From: CAWGMT01 sp963823675
Lineage (GTDB): Bacteria; Planctomycetota; Planctomycetia; Isosphaerales; Isosphaeraceae
Direction: 5' to 3'
Assembly: GCA_963823675.1 (NCBI GenBank)
Contig: CAWGMT010000012.1
Span: 1,302,001 to 1,366,000 of the forward strand
DNA: 64,000 nt
In this document: positions 1 through 9,469 of the stretch, in pieces
How the letters are laid out: every line of letters starts with the position of its first letter
Position numbering within the stretch: the stretch's first letter is position 1
Program-made: the position numbers and the translations under genes
The notes under the pieces: model-generated
Databases searched by the model: none
Told to the model about the DNA's origin: nothing
What the model saw: the letters and a program-made list of their open reading frames with translations, nothing else

Positions 1-1217
1 GCTGACGCGGGCGACCGACAGATTCTCGTGCAGGATCGTCTTACCGCGGCGTTGCCGTACCGTCTCGAAGGCCTGGTGAAACGCCCGCGCGTTCTTCTGG
101 AGCCAGTCGGCCAGGGGGAGCGCCGCGACCGTGTCCGTCGTCCTGCCGAGCTTGACCAGGTTCGGCGTGACCAGCAAGAGCGGCTGCCCTCCGGGAACCG
201 GCCGCTGGTCGGACAGTCAGCACCAGAGTTTCGAGAGCTTCAAAAGGCACTGCGTCCAGATTCACGGCAACGCCCTCGTCGCCCCTGACTGCAAGATACC
301 GATCCGGCGGAGCATCAGCGGCCGCCGAAGGCGGGGCAAGGCGATACCACTTCCGGCCCTCGGCCTCCTGCCTGGCCAGGAAGCCCCAGCGCCAGCCGCT
401 CTCGCACACCGATCCGGCATCGACCCGGGATCCACAAAAGATCTCCAGGGGTACGGCCAGCGCGTCCGCATCGCTCCAGAGGTCGGCATCCAGGCCAGCG
501 AGAATGCGAAGCACAGCCTCGGCAGGCCGCAAGGTGTACGGGTCGGCCTCTTTCCGGGGCTTTGCCGGGTTCGTCTCCGCTTGCCACTGGAGTTTCTGCC
601 ATTCCACCACGCGGTCGGCTCGGAACGGCTGACCGCCCCAACACAGCTCGCCGTTGACGATCTCGACAGAGTCGTTTTTGGTTTCGCGGTCGGCCCCCTG
701 GCCGAGCGCCGTTTTCAGCTTCTCCCGGGCCACGTCCGTGCGCCAGTCCCCTTCACCGCTCAGGCGTTTGGCGGACTCAACCAGCGGTGGCAGGTGGCGT
801 GCCAATTGCACCGGCAGGGCAAACTGCCACCTTTCCATTTTCGTCTTCTTCGTCAACGATTCCGGGCCGAGCGCGAGAAGGAGGATCCCCCCGCGCACCA
901 GCCGGTCTTTCACCCTGGCGAACACCCCCTGAAAGCGCTGCGAGAACGTGCCATGCGACCACCTCTCTCTTTGGGGCGGATCCAGGCGGCTGAAGAAGGC
1001 AACGTCCACGGGCTTGTCCTGGCTCCTGAGCAGGTGCAGCAGAGCGATTTCCGTTCGATCGAGCCTACGCATCGCGACCGCCACGCCCGTATCCGAGAGG
1101 AACAGGGCTTCGAGCATCGAACGTGAAGACGCACGCCTGGTTCGGCAATCCTCGGTTCTTGCAAATGGCCCTGACGTCGGCTTCGGCCAGCACGTCATGG
1201 CACATTTGGTGAAGCAT
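1..1217 (-). pseudogene. Hypothetical protein with SAP-like N-terminus; frameshifted and cut by the window edge
   Basis: The gene runs leftward off the window, so its C-terminus is not seen. The best start is the ATG at 1217. Three frames are needed. The first reads into a SAP-like helix pair (ADVRAICKNRGL) and breaks near 1130. The second is the main body (SMLEALFLSDTGVAVAMRRL, then several winged-helix-like stretches). The last begins near 215 with LLLVTPNLVKLG and stays open to position 1. Each break fits a one-base indel, and the sequence still looks protein-like on both sides. The body is rich in Trp, Arg and Leu and has no membrane segment or signal peptide. I do not recognise the family; a DNA-associated role is only a guess from the SAP-like start. 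Confidence 0.6.
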
Positions 1218-1507
1218 TTCCGTTTGGTTCACGACACAGCTCCCTTCGTGTCATTGCCCTTCTACAATCCCGAGGTCGAGGAATGCCCTGTCCAGAGGCC
1301 GAACAGGCATTTCACGGCAAGAGAGCTTGCCATCGGCCCTCACTGCCACTACCCCAGTGGTTCGTGGCGATGATACGCAAAGCGATGCCGAGATGCTACT
1401 TGCAATGAGAAGCGCGCGGCAAGGATCGTGTGCGCCGGTCTGACGACACCGAAGGAGGTTGACCCCAAGACGGTTGGGGTTCTTGTTTTTTCCCCTGATC
1501 GACTGTT

Positions 1508-1795
1508 TTACCGCTCCCCTGCTCCGTTGCCGCGAAGTGGTACTGGACGATAGAACACGGGGTAGACGCAGCCCCGCTTGCCATGGAGCAGCACGCGCAC
1601 GTCCTCGCGGTAGACATCGGAATCCGGGTGGATCGGGCAGCGCCGCGGGCTGCCCCTCGGCGTGGCGATCATCGCCCGGAGGCCGTGCGCCGACCGCAGG
1701 GCGGTCGGCCGCGACCCCGACTGGCCGAGAATCCAGAGGGTCGCCGCCTGGATGTCACGTTCAGCGCGTGGCTGGACGACGACATGGTATGTCAT
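1508..1795 (-). CDS. RelE/ParE-family toxin, probably C-terminally truncated
   Basis: This 95-residue protein starts MTYHVVVQPRAERDI and contains RCPIHPDSDVYREDVRVLLH, typical of the RelE/ParE plasmid-stabilisation fold (a ribosome-dependent mRNA interferase or gyrase poison in characterised relatives). Its ATG overlaps the stop of the upstream antitoxin gene by the classic ATGA arrangement, so the two form one operon. After the VYPVF segment the expected last strand (usually ending in a V-L-x-V-R-H motif) is replaced by PLRGNGAGER, so the end is probably shifted or truncated. The family call rests on motif pattern and gene order. Activity is doubtful because both partners look damaged. Confidence 0.65.
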   Translation of the reverse strand: MTYHVVVQPRAERDIQAATLWILGQSGSRPTALRSAHGLRAMIATPRGSPRRCPIHPDSDVYREDVRVLLHGKRGCVYPVFYRPVPLRGNGAGER

Positions 1796-2088
1796 CGACG
1801 GGCCTTGCCCCGCGGGAGATTCTTTTCGACCGCGTCAAACACGTCATCCATCGGTTTCCCCTCGCCTCGGTCGGCCGACGCCAGGCTCTCCTTGACGGCT
1901 TGGATCGTCTCCAGGCGCTCGGCCAGATCGAAAAGCCTCTGGTACGACACCGCGTCTCAGTCGACGAGCTCCGCCTTGCCGTTAATCGTCAGCACGACGG
2001 GGTTCCCCGTTTCCTTCAACTGGCGGACGAATTCCGGAGTATTCCGCTTGAAGTCGGTCAGGGGATGGATGTCCTGACTGAGATTCAT
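1792..2088 (-). pseudogene. Phd/YefM-family antitoxin with a premature stop
   Basis: The frame from ATG 2088 to the TGA at 1794-1792 is 98 codons long. It reads MNLSQDIHPLTDFKRNTPEF and then VRQLKETGNPVVLTINGKAE, the signature of the DNA-binding half of Phd/YefM antitoxins. Codon 44 (1959-1957) is TGA where relatives carry a sense codon after KAELV. The frame then continues cleanly with DAVSYQRLFDLAERLETI to a stop that overlaps the toxin ATG. The intact reading frame on both sides argues that the nonsense change, or a base error, is recent. If real, only a 43-residue DNA-binding piece would be made and the toxin-neutralising part would be lost. Confidence 0.75.
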
Positions 2089-2129
2089 GGGGCCTCACTT
2101 CATCGCATCGATAAAGCATCCAATCGGGG

Positions 2130-2249
2130 AGCAGACCACCGGAGCCTGGCACAGCCTACCGATTCTCCGTAAGGTTTCGAGAGGGCGGACGTATCAAAGA
2201 TGAGAGCATCTCGTGAGCGCCCTGAACTCGAGCGACGGAAGCCGACCCC
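2130..2249 (+). repeat. Shared leader repeat, copy A (upstream of a TPR gene)
   Basis: Copy A of a roughly 100-bp block found before five TPR genes (others near 2790, 4138, 7050 and 9349). Shared landmarks in order are accaccggagcctggcacag, gtaaggtttcgagag, acgtatca and a GC-rich end reading gcgacggaagccgacccc directly before the ATG. The purine-rich cgacggaag may serve as the ribosome-binding site. Confidence 0.7.
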
Positions 2250-2759
2250 ATGCACGATCCAGACCGCGCGGCTTGCCCCCGGTGTGGTGCGCCTATCTCG
2301 TCCGACGACGTAGCGGGTCTCTGCCCGCGGTGCCGCGTGTCTGGCACGCAAGGCGGCCAGAGCGAGGATCCCCCGGTTTCCCCGTCCCCTCCCGGGCGAG
2401 CGCGCCGCAGGAGCAGGCTGACGCTCGCTTTGGCAGTCGCGGCCATCGCCGCGATCGTCTTGGGGGGACTCTGGTCCGTGAATACGTGGGACCAAATGTC
2501 GGCCGCCAATGATCACTACAACCTCGGCGTTGATTTGCAGGAACAGGGGAAGATGTCCGAGGCGGTCGCTGAATACGGCACGGCGATCCGGCTCAAGCCC
2601 GACTTCGCCGAAGCCCACACCAACCTCGGCATCGCCCTGAAAGCCCAGGGGGAGCTGGAGGAGGCGGTCGCCGAATTCCGCAAGGCCCGCGACAACGCCC
2701 CACCCGGCTCCCACTTCGCCCAGTCTATCGAGCGTGAACTGACCGGGACCGAAGACTAG
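2250..2759 (+). CDS. Zinc-ribbon, single-helix, TPR protein
   Basis: This 169-residue protein has three parts. An N-terminal zinc ribbon has Cys9, Cys12, Cys25 and Cys28 (CPRC...CPRC). A Pro/Ser/Arg-rich linker precedes one membrane helix at about residues 57-76 (LALAVAAIAAIVLGGLW). Two 34-residue TPR units follow (AIRLKPDFAEAHTNLGIALK). The tail NAPPGSHFAQSIERELT is shared with the next gene and with the broken gene ending at 7868. The layout predicts a membrane-anchored protein-interaction scaffold with the ribbon on one side and TPRs on the other. It is the simplest member of the local family. No enzymatic motif is visible. Confidence 0.85.
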   Translation: MHDPDRAACPRCGAPISSDDVAGLCPRCRVSGTQGGQSEDPPVSPSPPGRARRRSRLTLALAVAAIAAIVLGGLWSVNTWDQMSAANDHYNLGVDLQEQGKMSEAVAEYGTAIRLKPDFAEAHTNLGIALKAQGELEEAVAEFRKARDNAPPGSHFAQSIERELTGTED

Positions 2760-2789
2760 GGCCTGGGAGTGCGGTGAGTATGGGCGCAG

Positions 2790-2884
2790 CCTTTCAATTC
2801 CGGTAAGGTTTCAAGAGGTTTTACGTATCAGAGGTGGGCTGGCGTCTCGAACGCGCTCTAGCCCGCCGATGGAGGCCCGCCCCC
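2790..2884 (+). repeat. Shared leader repeat, copy B
   Basis: A shorter and more diverged copy retaining ccggtaaggtttcaagag and acgtatcagag. It ends in gatggaggcccgccccc immediately before a TTG that occupies the place of the ATG in copy A (both are followed by CACGAT). Confidence 0.6.
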
Positions 2885-3634
2885 TTGCACGATGACATTC
2901 TAGATAGCCGCAGCAAGGATCCGCCAGTTTCCGCGTCGCCTCCCGATAAGGCGCGCTTCAAGACGCTGCGGGTCGTCGTTCAGTGGTGGCCGGTCGTCGT
3001 AATCGTGGCCATCAGCGCCGTCGTCCGGGCGCCCTTGCGGTACTGGAACAGGGGGACCGAGCAGGCGGCGGAGGCCGAGGCCCACGACACGCGCGGCATC
3101 CTCCTCTACTCCCAGGGACAACGGGCGGAGGCGAGCGCGGAATTCCGCACAGCAATCCGGGTCGAGCCCAACCTCGCCCGAGCCCACTCGAACCTCGGAT
3201 TTGCCCTTCGAGAGCAGGGACAACTGGACGAGGCGATCGCTGCATGCCGTACGGCAATCCGGCTCAAACCCGAGTTCGCCCACACCCACAGCAACCTCGG
3301 CAACGCCCTGGCCGATCAGGGAAAGCTGGCGGAGGCGATCGCCGAATTTCGCACAGCGATCGGGCTTGAGCCCGGCCTCGCCGACGCCCACTGCGCTCTC
3401 GGCAAAGCGCTCGGAGATCAGGGGAAGCGGGAAGAGGCAATCGCCGAATGTCGTGAGGCGATCCGGCTCAAGCCCGACCTCGCCGAGGCCCGTTACGACC
3501 TGGGTATCGCCCTGAAAGCCCAGGGTAAGCTGCAGGAGGCGATTGCCGAGTTTCTGAAAGCCCGTGCCAACGCCCCACCCGGCTCCAGGCTCGCCCAGTT
3601 GATCGAGAAAGCGCTGACCGAGCTCGACCATTAG
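2885..3634 (+). CDS. Membrane-anchored TPR protein
   Basis: I start this gene at TTG 2885 because the leader repeat and the following CACGAT align with the ATG of the gene at 2250. A GTG at 2834 in the same frame is an alternative and would lie inside the leader. The 249-residue product lacks the zinc ribbon, has one hydrophobic helix near residues 30-48 (WWPVVVIVAISAVVRA), then about five TPR units of the AHSNLGxAL...EAIAEFRTAIRLKP type. It ends with the same NAPPGSRLAQLIEKAL tail as its neighbours. It is likely a paralogue of the 2250 gene that lost its ribbon. A scaffolding role is inferred from TPRs only. Confidence 0.82.
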   Translation: MHDDILDSRSKDPPVSASPPDKARFKTLRVVVQWWPVVVIVAISAVVRAPLRYWNRGTEQAAEAEAHDTRGILLYSQGQRAEASAEFRTAIRVEPNLARAHSNLGFALREQGQLDEAIAACRTAIRLKPEFAHTHSNLGNALADQGKLAEAIAEFRTAIGLEPGLADAHCALGKALGDQGKREEAIAECREAIRLKPDLAEARYDLGIALKAQGKLQEAIAEFLKARANAPPGSRLAQLIEKALTELDH

Positions 3635-4137
3635 GCTGACCGACGCGGCCGGCAGAAGTTGCAGTCGCCAGTGAATGCGATCCGAAGCCGGACGCCGAAA
3701 ACTGGGGAGGCCGTGGCCGATCCAGACCTTCGGACGCGGCGGTGCGCAGCCCGCGGCGAACGCGTTCCCGACCACCGCCGAAGGCTGTGCTGCTCGCCCG
3801 GCAAGCAGGCTACTAACCACGAAACACACGAAAAAAACCAAAACATGCGTCGGCACCGATCGGCCGGCGAATCCATGCCATCGGGTCATCTCGCAGCGGC
3901 AACTGGAAATGACGGGCTCTTACGCCTGGTGCCGACCGCGCGACCGTTTCAATAATCCCTCGTGCTCTTCGTACCCTTCGTGGTTCGGGCTGTGTCATCG
4001 CACCTCCGACGTTCCTCACGTCAGGGCCTGAGCAGAGGAAATCAACCACAAAGAACACGAAGAGCACAAAGAATCGACGCACGTGGGATGGATTGCGGCC
4101 GCACCCGCTTCGGATGCGTCGGCTCAATTCTCGAGAA
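3635..4137 (+). other. Intergenic region with degenerate inverted repeats
   Basis: No gene is supported here. The stretch holds variants of a short word (ccacgaaacacacgaa near 3818, cttcgtacccttcgtggttc near 3967, and aaccacaaagaacacgaag near 4049). The second and third are roughly reverse complements and could fold. Such words are common as dispersed intergenic repeats in large planctomycete genomes; that is recollection, not shown here. Confidence 0.5.
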
Positions 4138-4256
4138 GCAGACCACCAGTGCCTCGCACAGTCCACCGATTTCCTGTAAGCTTTCGAGTGCTTTGACGTA
4201 CTAGAGATGTGTGGACCTCACAACTGACCTGAACTTCAGCGCCGAAAGCCGACCCC
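4138..4256 (+). repeat. Shared leader repeat, copy C
   Basis: This copy retains agcagaccacc, cctcgcacagtccaccgat, ctgtaagctttcgag and gacgtacta, and ends in cagcgccgaaagccgacccc directly before the ATG at 4257. That match fixes the start of the long TPR gene upstream of its frameshift. Confidence 0.7.
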
Positions 4257-6996
4257 ATGGCCGATGCAGATGGTGTGGCGTGCTCGAGCTGCGGTGCTCC
4301 GATCGCGTCGGACGAGGCGGTTGGCTTCTGCCCACGCTGTCTCGCGTCTGAGACGCAAGGTGGCCGGGGCGAAGAAGCCCCGGTCGCCCCGTCCTCTGCC
4401 GAGCGGGGGCGCCCCGGCGCAAATGGCGCCTGATCTGGGCAGTCGCGGTGATCATCCCGATCCTCGCGGGCGGCCTGTGGATCGGCAATCTGGTTTGGCG
4501 CATTTCCGGCGCCGTCGCCCATTGCAAGCGCGGCAACGCCCTGAGTGATGAGGGGAAGCTGGACGAGGCGATCGCCGAATTTCGCGCCGCGATCCGGCTC
4601 GCACCTGACTCCGCCGAGGCCCACTTCAACCTCGGCAACGCGCTTCGGACACAAGGGAAACTCGACGAGGCGGTTGGCGAATACCGCACCGCGATCCGGC
4701 TTAAGCCCGATCTGGCGATGGCCCACAGCAACCTCGCGAAGGCGCTGAACACGCAAGGAAAGCTGGAGGAGGCGGTCGCCGAAGCCCGCGCGGTTATCCG
4801 GCCTAAGCCCGACTCCGCGGAGGCACACTGGCTTCACGGCGGCACTTTGTTGGCCCAGGAGAAGCCGGACGAAGCGATCGCCGAGTTCCGCGCGGCGATC
4901 CGGATCGACCCCGATTCCGCCGAGGCGCACGGGTGCCTCGGTGCCGCACTGGCAGACCAGGGACGGGCGGAGGAAGCGATCGTCGAATGCCGTACGGCGA
5001 TCCGGCTCAAGCCCGACAACGCCTGGTTCCACGCGGGTCTGGGTCTCGCCCTGGTATGCCAGGGGAAGCTGGAGGAGGCGATCGCCGAATGCCGCACGGC
5101 GATCCGGCTCAAGCCCGACGTGCCCGAGGCCCACTCCGTCCTCGGCGCCGCACTGGCAGACCAGGGAAGGACAGAGGAGGCGATCGCTGAATGCCGCACG
5201 GCGATCCGGCTCAAGCCCAACTCCGCCGAGCCCCACTACGTCGTCGGCGCCGCCCTGGCAGACCAAGGGAAGGCGGAGGAAGCGATTGCGGAATTCCGCA
5301 CGGCGATCCGGGTCAGGCCCGGCTACGCCGAGGCCCACGCCAACCTCGGGAACGCCCTGAAAGTCCAGGGAAAGCTCGATGAGGCGATCGCCGAATTCCG
5401 CAAGGCGATCCGGCTCAAGCCCGACCTCGCCGATGCCCACACCAACCTGGGGAACGCCCTGGCAGACCAGGGGAAGTTGGAGGACGCGATCGCCGAATAC
5501 CAGGCGGCGATCCGGCTCAAGCCAGACGACGCCGACGGCCACTACAACCTCGGCGTCTCCCTGGCAGCCCAGGGGAAGCTGGAGGAGGCGGTCGCAGAAT
5601 TCCGCACGGCGATCCGGCTCAAACCCAACGACGCCGAACGGCACATCGAACTTGGCATCGCTCTGGCAGACCAGGAGAAGCTGGAGGAGGCAGTCGCCGA
5701 ATTCCGCACGGCGATCCGGCTCCGCCCCGGCTACGCGGAGGCCCACGTGAGCCTCGGCAAAGCCCTTGTCGATCAGGAGAAGCCGGACGAGGCGGTGGCC
5801 GAACTGCGCACGGCGATCCGGCTCAACCCCGGCTACGCCGAGGCCCACGTCAACCTCGGCAACGCCCTGCAGGCCCAGGGGAAGCCGGAGGAGGCGCTCG
5901 CCGAATACCGCACGGGGATCCGGCTCAAGCCCGACGACGCCGACGCGCACGTCCAGCTCGGCAACGCCCTGCACGCGCAGAGGAAGCCGGAGGAGGCGCT
6001 CGCCGAATACCTCACCGCGACCCGGCTCGACCCCGCCCTCAACCTGGCCTCGGTCAGCCTGAGCCTTGGCGCACTCCTGGTTGCCGAGGGGAAACTCGAC
6101 GAGGCGGTCGCCGAACTGCGCATGGCGCTGCGGCTCAAGCCCGGCTACGCCAAGGCCCACGTCAAAGTCGGCAACGCCCTGGCAGCCCAAGTTGAGCAGG
6201 CGGTCGCCGTATGGCGCCTGGCGCTCCGACCGAAGCCCGACTCCGCCGACGCCCACACCGCCCTCGGCAGCGCCCTAGGTCAGGAGGGGAGGCTGGTGGA
6301 AGCGGTCGCCGAACTCCGCGCGGCAATCCGGCTCAAGCCGGACTACGCGGACGCCCACGTCAGACTCGGCCTTGCTCTGCAAACGCAGGGGATGCTGGAC
6401 GAGGCGGTCGCCGAATACCGTGAGGCAATCCGGCTCAAGCCCGACCTCGCCCAGGCCCACGTCAATCTCGGCATCACCTTGGAAGCCCAGGGGAAGCTGG
6501 CGGAGGCGGTTGCCGAATACCGCACGGCGATCCGGCTCAAGCCCGACGACCCCGGGGCCCACAGAAGCCTGGCCTGTGCTCTGGTCGGGTCCCCCGATCA
6601 TCCGTGGCGCGATTACGGCGAAGGGCTAGTGCATGGCGCAAGGCCTTCGAGATGGCGCCGAAGGACGGGAACATTTACAACACGCTGGCGCTAGCCGAAT
6701 ATCGTGCCGGCCACTGGAACGAGTCGATCGCCGCCGGCGAGCGGTCGATGGCCTTGCGGAACGGCGGGAACGCCGACGACTGGTTCTTCCTGGCCCTGGC
6801 GCGCTGGCAGAAAGGCGACACGGACGAGGCCCGCAAATGGTTCGACAAGGCAGTCGCCTGGACCAAGGAGAAGGCCCCCGAGAACGTTAAGCTGCGCCGG
6901 TTCTGGGCCGAAGCGGCGGGGTTGTTGGGCCAGCCCAAGCCGGATGCCGAAGGCCAGAGCCGGCCCGCAACTCCCAAAGCAGAGAAACCGCATTGA
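4257..6996 (+). CDS. Zinc-ribbon membrane TPR protein with about 20 TPR units; two frameshifts
   Basis: Reading starts at ATG 4257 with a zinc ribbon spaced exactly like its neighbours (Cys9, Cys12, Cys25, Cys28). A run of Gs near 4405-4420 shifts the frame, after which a membrane helix (LIWAVAVIIPILAGGLW) and some 20 tandem 34-residue TPRs run to about 6590. A second shift near 6637 (one base missing in catggcgc) leads into the family C-terminus HARKAFEMAPKDG...GHWNESIAAGERSMAL...DDWFFLALARWQKGD, ending at 6996. The total would be about 910 residues. The 102-bp repeats are very similar at DNA level, so copy number may be unstable. Protein scaffolding at the membrane is inferred. Confidence 0.8.
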
Positions 6997-7049
6997 GTCA
7001 CGATCGACCTGGGCGTCGCGAATTCCGGCAACAGCCCCGGGACCGTTCG

Positions 7050-7122
7050 CAACAAACGGTTACGGATCAGAGTCGAGAGGACGTCGCGACCGCCCTGAGC
7101 TCCAGCGACGGAGGTTGACCCG
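7050..7122 (+). repeat. Shared leader repeat, copy D
   Basis: The most diverged copy. It keeps cggttacggatcagagtcgagag-like sequence and the terminal cagcgacggaggttgaccc before the ATG at 7123. Confidence 0.5.
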
Positions 7123-7868
7123 ATGGCCGATACAGACCCTGCGACCTGCCCGCGCTGCGGTGCACCACTCCGCGCTGACGACCCGGCGGGACTCTGCCCG
7201 CACTGTCTCGTGTCTGACACGCAAGGCGGCCAGAGCGAGCATCCCCCGGTTTCCCCGTCCTCTTCCGAGGGGGCGCGCCGCGAGCTGCGCTGGACTCGTT
7301 AGTCGCGGCTATCAGGGCCATGGAAAAGCAGGAAATCGAAAACGGGAAAGAAAAGCCGTCGCTAGCTGCGACAGTCGCGGCTATCGGCGCGACTGTTTTG
7401 GGGTTCCTTCGGTTCGGTGAGAGGCGGGGGCAGCAGCCGGCCGAATTCGACTACATTGCCGCCGCAGCGCTCGTGACCAGCCAGCGTGTAGGCTTGGAGC
7501 AGCCGACCGACGCCCTCGCCCGCTACGGCCTGGGCATCGCCCTGGCAGCCCAGGGGAAGCTTGAGCCGTCGGTCACTCAATTCCGATCGGCGATCCGGAT
7601 CAAGCCCGACTTCCCCGACGCCCACAACGACCTGGGCGAAGCCCTGAGAAAGCAGGGGAAGCTGGAGGAGGCGATCGTCGAATTCCGAACGGCGATCCGG
7701 CTCAAGCTCGACATCGCCGACGCCCACAACAACCTCGGCGTCGCCCTGGATGACCAGGGGAAGCAGGAGGAGACCGTCGCCGAATTCCGCTAGGCCGGCG
7801 ACAACACCCAACCCGGCTCCCAGTTCGCCCAGTCTGTCGAGCGTGAACTGACCGCGCTGGACCGTTAG
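7123..7868 (+). pseudogene. Zinc-ribbon TPR protein, broken by a frameshift and two stops
   Basis: The first 59 codons from ATG 7123 encode the family zinc ribbon (Cys9, Cys12, Cys25, Cys28) and then hit TAG at 7300-7302. A second frame from about 7320 carries a weak helix (ATVAAIGATVLGFL) and three TPR units. It stops at TAG 7791-7793, exactly where the 2250 gene has AAG in the conserved EFRKARDN tail. Past that stop the same frame gives AGDNTQPGSQFAQSVEREL and the natural end at 7868. The upstream half and both tails match intact neighbours closely, so this is a recently broken member of the family. Confidence 0.8.
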
Positions 7869-8050
7869 GCTGACGCACGCGACCGGTGGAAGTACCGATT
7901 ACCTTTTGATCTTGAGTCGATCAACCTCGCTCACGAGTCCCGCCGTGCCGGATCTGATCGCGGAGACGTTTATTCCGGGCGACCCATTCGTGGCGACCGG
8001 ACCACCCTCTATTGAACTGTTAGATCGCTGCCCTCTTCTTACCCGACAAT

Positions 8051-8155
8051 GCTGTCGGCTCTCGGCATACCGCTCGGCGATATCGCTGGCGTGCGCCGCC
8101 GGCTCATGCCACATAAACCGCTTGGATGGCGGCGTGCCGATCATGGCGGGGATCG
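8051..8155 (+). repeat. Dispersed repeat, copy 1 (left of the small secreted gene)
   Basis: This about 100-bp stretch is roughly 80% identical by eye to 8709-8812 in the same orientation (landmarks ctcggcataccgctcggcga, gcgtgcgccgccgg, ggatggcggcg). On the minus strand both can be read as AERYAE-type peptide, so it may derive from a coding element. A third, shorter match (gctcggcataccgttcggcg) lies near 31918. Confidence 0.6.
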
Positions 8156-8176
8156 GCCCATCAGCGCGCCGAAGGG

Positions 8177-8476
8177 TCAGCGGGTTCGCTGCTTTGGAAG
8201 GGAAGCGGGCGACCCGAGCGCATGCCAGTCCCCCCCAGCGTTCGGGTTGCTGTCACGAATCCAGACGCGGCCCGTCACTGTGTCGGTAAGTATGATCGAC
8301 GGGTAGAAGCCCTCGCCCGCACTCATAAGCTGATACCTCCAAACCGGTGCCTCTTGGCCCGCCGGCACAATCGCCGGTGGCTGGTCGGCAGAGCTGTGAT
8401 TGAGAGACGTCGCGGCGATGCAGCCGACTACAAGCGATATACACACGACGACGATTTGGGACTTCTTCATATTCAT
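8177..8476 (-). CDS. Small exported hypothetical protein
   Basis: This 99-residue protein begins MNMKKSQIVVVCISLVVGCI, a charged start and hydrophobic core typical of a signal peptide with likely cleavage after about residue 30. The mature part is short and polar. It contains a single beta-rich motif, WRYQLMSAGEGFYPSIILTD then TGRVWIRDSN, which resembles a one-strand-repeat periplasmic domain common in planctomycetes. An AGGGG sequence sits about 7 bases before the ATG and supports this start. The gene lies alone between two direct copies of a dispersed repeat and faces against the TPR family. Function unknown. Confidence 0.72.
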   Translation of the reverse strand: MNMKKSQIVVVCISLVVGCIAATSLNHSSADQPPAIVPAGQEAPVWRYQLMSAGEGFYPSIILTDTVTGRVWIRDSNPNAGGDWHALGSPASLPKQRTR

Positions 8477-8708
8477 ACGTCACCCCTGCGTTCGATTTAT
8501 GCGGCCGAACAGATCGGCAAACGCTAGATGCATGATAACGCGAACTGCAAAGGACGTGCATTGCAATGGGAGAACCGTCCCGCTCTTTTGAATTGACGTC
8601 AGGTGCTGCAACCGCGTAGAAGTCTCGAGGCGCAGTCGGCGCCGATTCAGCTCTCCGGGCCAGTTCGCGCGCCTCACGCCGGATGGGCAACTCCGTCTCG
8701 GGAGCATT

Positions 8709-8812
8709 CAACGGCTCGGCATACCGCTCGGCGAAATCCCAGGCGTGCGCCGCCGGATTGTGCCACGTAGGCCGCTGCGATGGCGGCGCGCCAATTATGC
8801 CGGGCTTGCGGC
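8709..8812 (+). repeat. Dispersed repeat, copy 2 (right of the small secreted gene)
   Basis: Direct-repeat partner of 8051-8155. Together they bracket about 550 bp containing the small exported protein gene, a pattern that permits deletion or duplication of the gene by recombination. Confidence 0.6.
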
Positions 8813-9348
8813 GGAAGAAATCGGCAATAAGGTGGAAGGGGTTCTTGCCGCCAGCCTATCGCATCGGAGATCGCAGCGCAACCAGGCCGACGCGCGGGGA
8901 ACTCACGCCACGCCAGTGCAGCTTGGCCGACGGGCCGCAACAATGCCGAACTGTGAGGGGTTCGCGTTGCCACCAAACCGCCGCCACCCTTACGTCGTCC
9001 CGACATGGATACCGTCTTTCACATGATTTTGCCGTCGCAAGCGGCGCCGGCCACGTTTAGGCTCGACATCGCTCAGGCATTGAGCGCGTCCGAACATTCG
9101 GCTGACCGACGCGACCACTGCACGTTCCGGACACCGACCAGAGAATTACGGGAGCATCGGCTTGTCCGAGAGCAATTCAGCCCTCAGCCTCTTCAGGTAA
9201 TGAGCGTCGCTTATGGGGGCACTCGTGGTTCACGCTACCGCCAGCCCTCATTTCGCTCGGACAGAAGTGCTGAGGAGCAGCCCACGGGAGTCCCACTGCA
9301 TTGGCGAGTCACCTAATCCGGAGCCTGCGCCTTCGACCCGTTTGTGGG
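8813..9348 (+). other. Intergenic region, no gene recognised
   Basis: Several frames are open for 60-120 codons on both strands, as expected at this GC content, but none has family motifs, consistent composition or a good ribosome-binding site. I see nothing definite here. Confidence 0.5.
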
Positions 9349-9469
9349 GAGAAGACCGCCGGAGCCTCGCACAGTCTACCGGTTTCATGTAAGGTTGCGA
9401 GAGGTTGGAGGTATCACACAATAGAGGACCTCTCGAGAGCGCCGAACTCCTGCGACGGAGGCCGACCCC
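9349..9469 (+). repeat. Shared leader repeat, copy E
   Basis: A well-kept copy: gaagaccgccggagcctcgc, acagtctaccggtttcatg, taaggttgcgagagg, ggtatcaca and cctgcgacggaggccgacccc right before the ATG at 9470. The cgacggagg lies at ribosome-binding distance. Confidence 0.7.

Noticed and set aside
4124..6256. A 710-codon open frame on the minus strand opposite the long TPR gene
   Set aside because: It mirrors the 102-bp TPR repeats of the plus strand and has a periodic VGLEPDRRAEFGDRLLQLPL pattern with no family match. It is a shadow of the GC-rich repeats.
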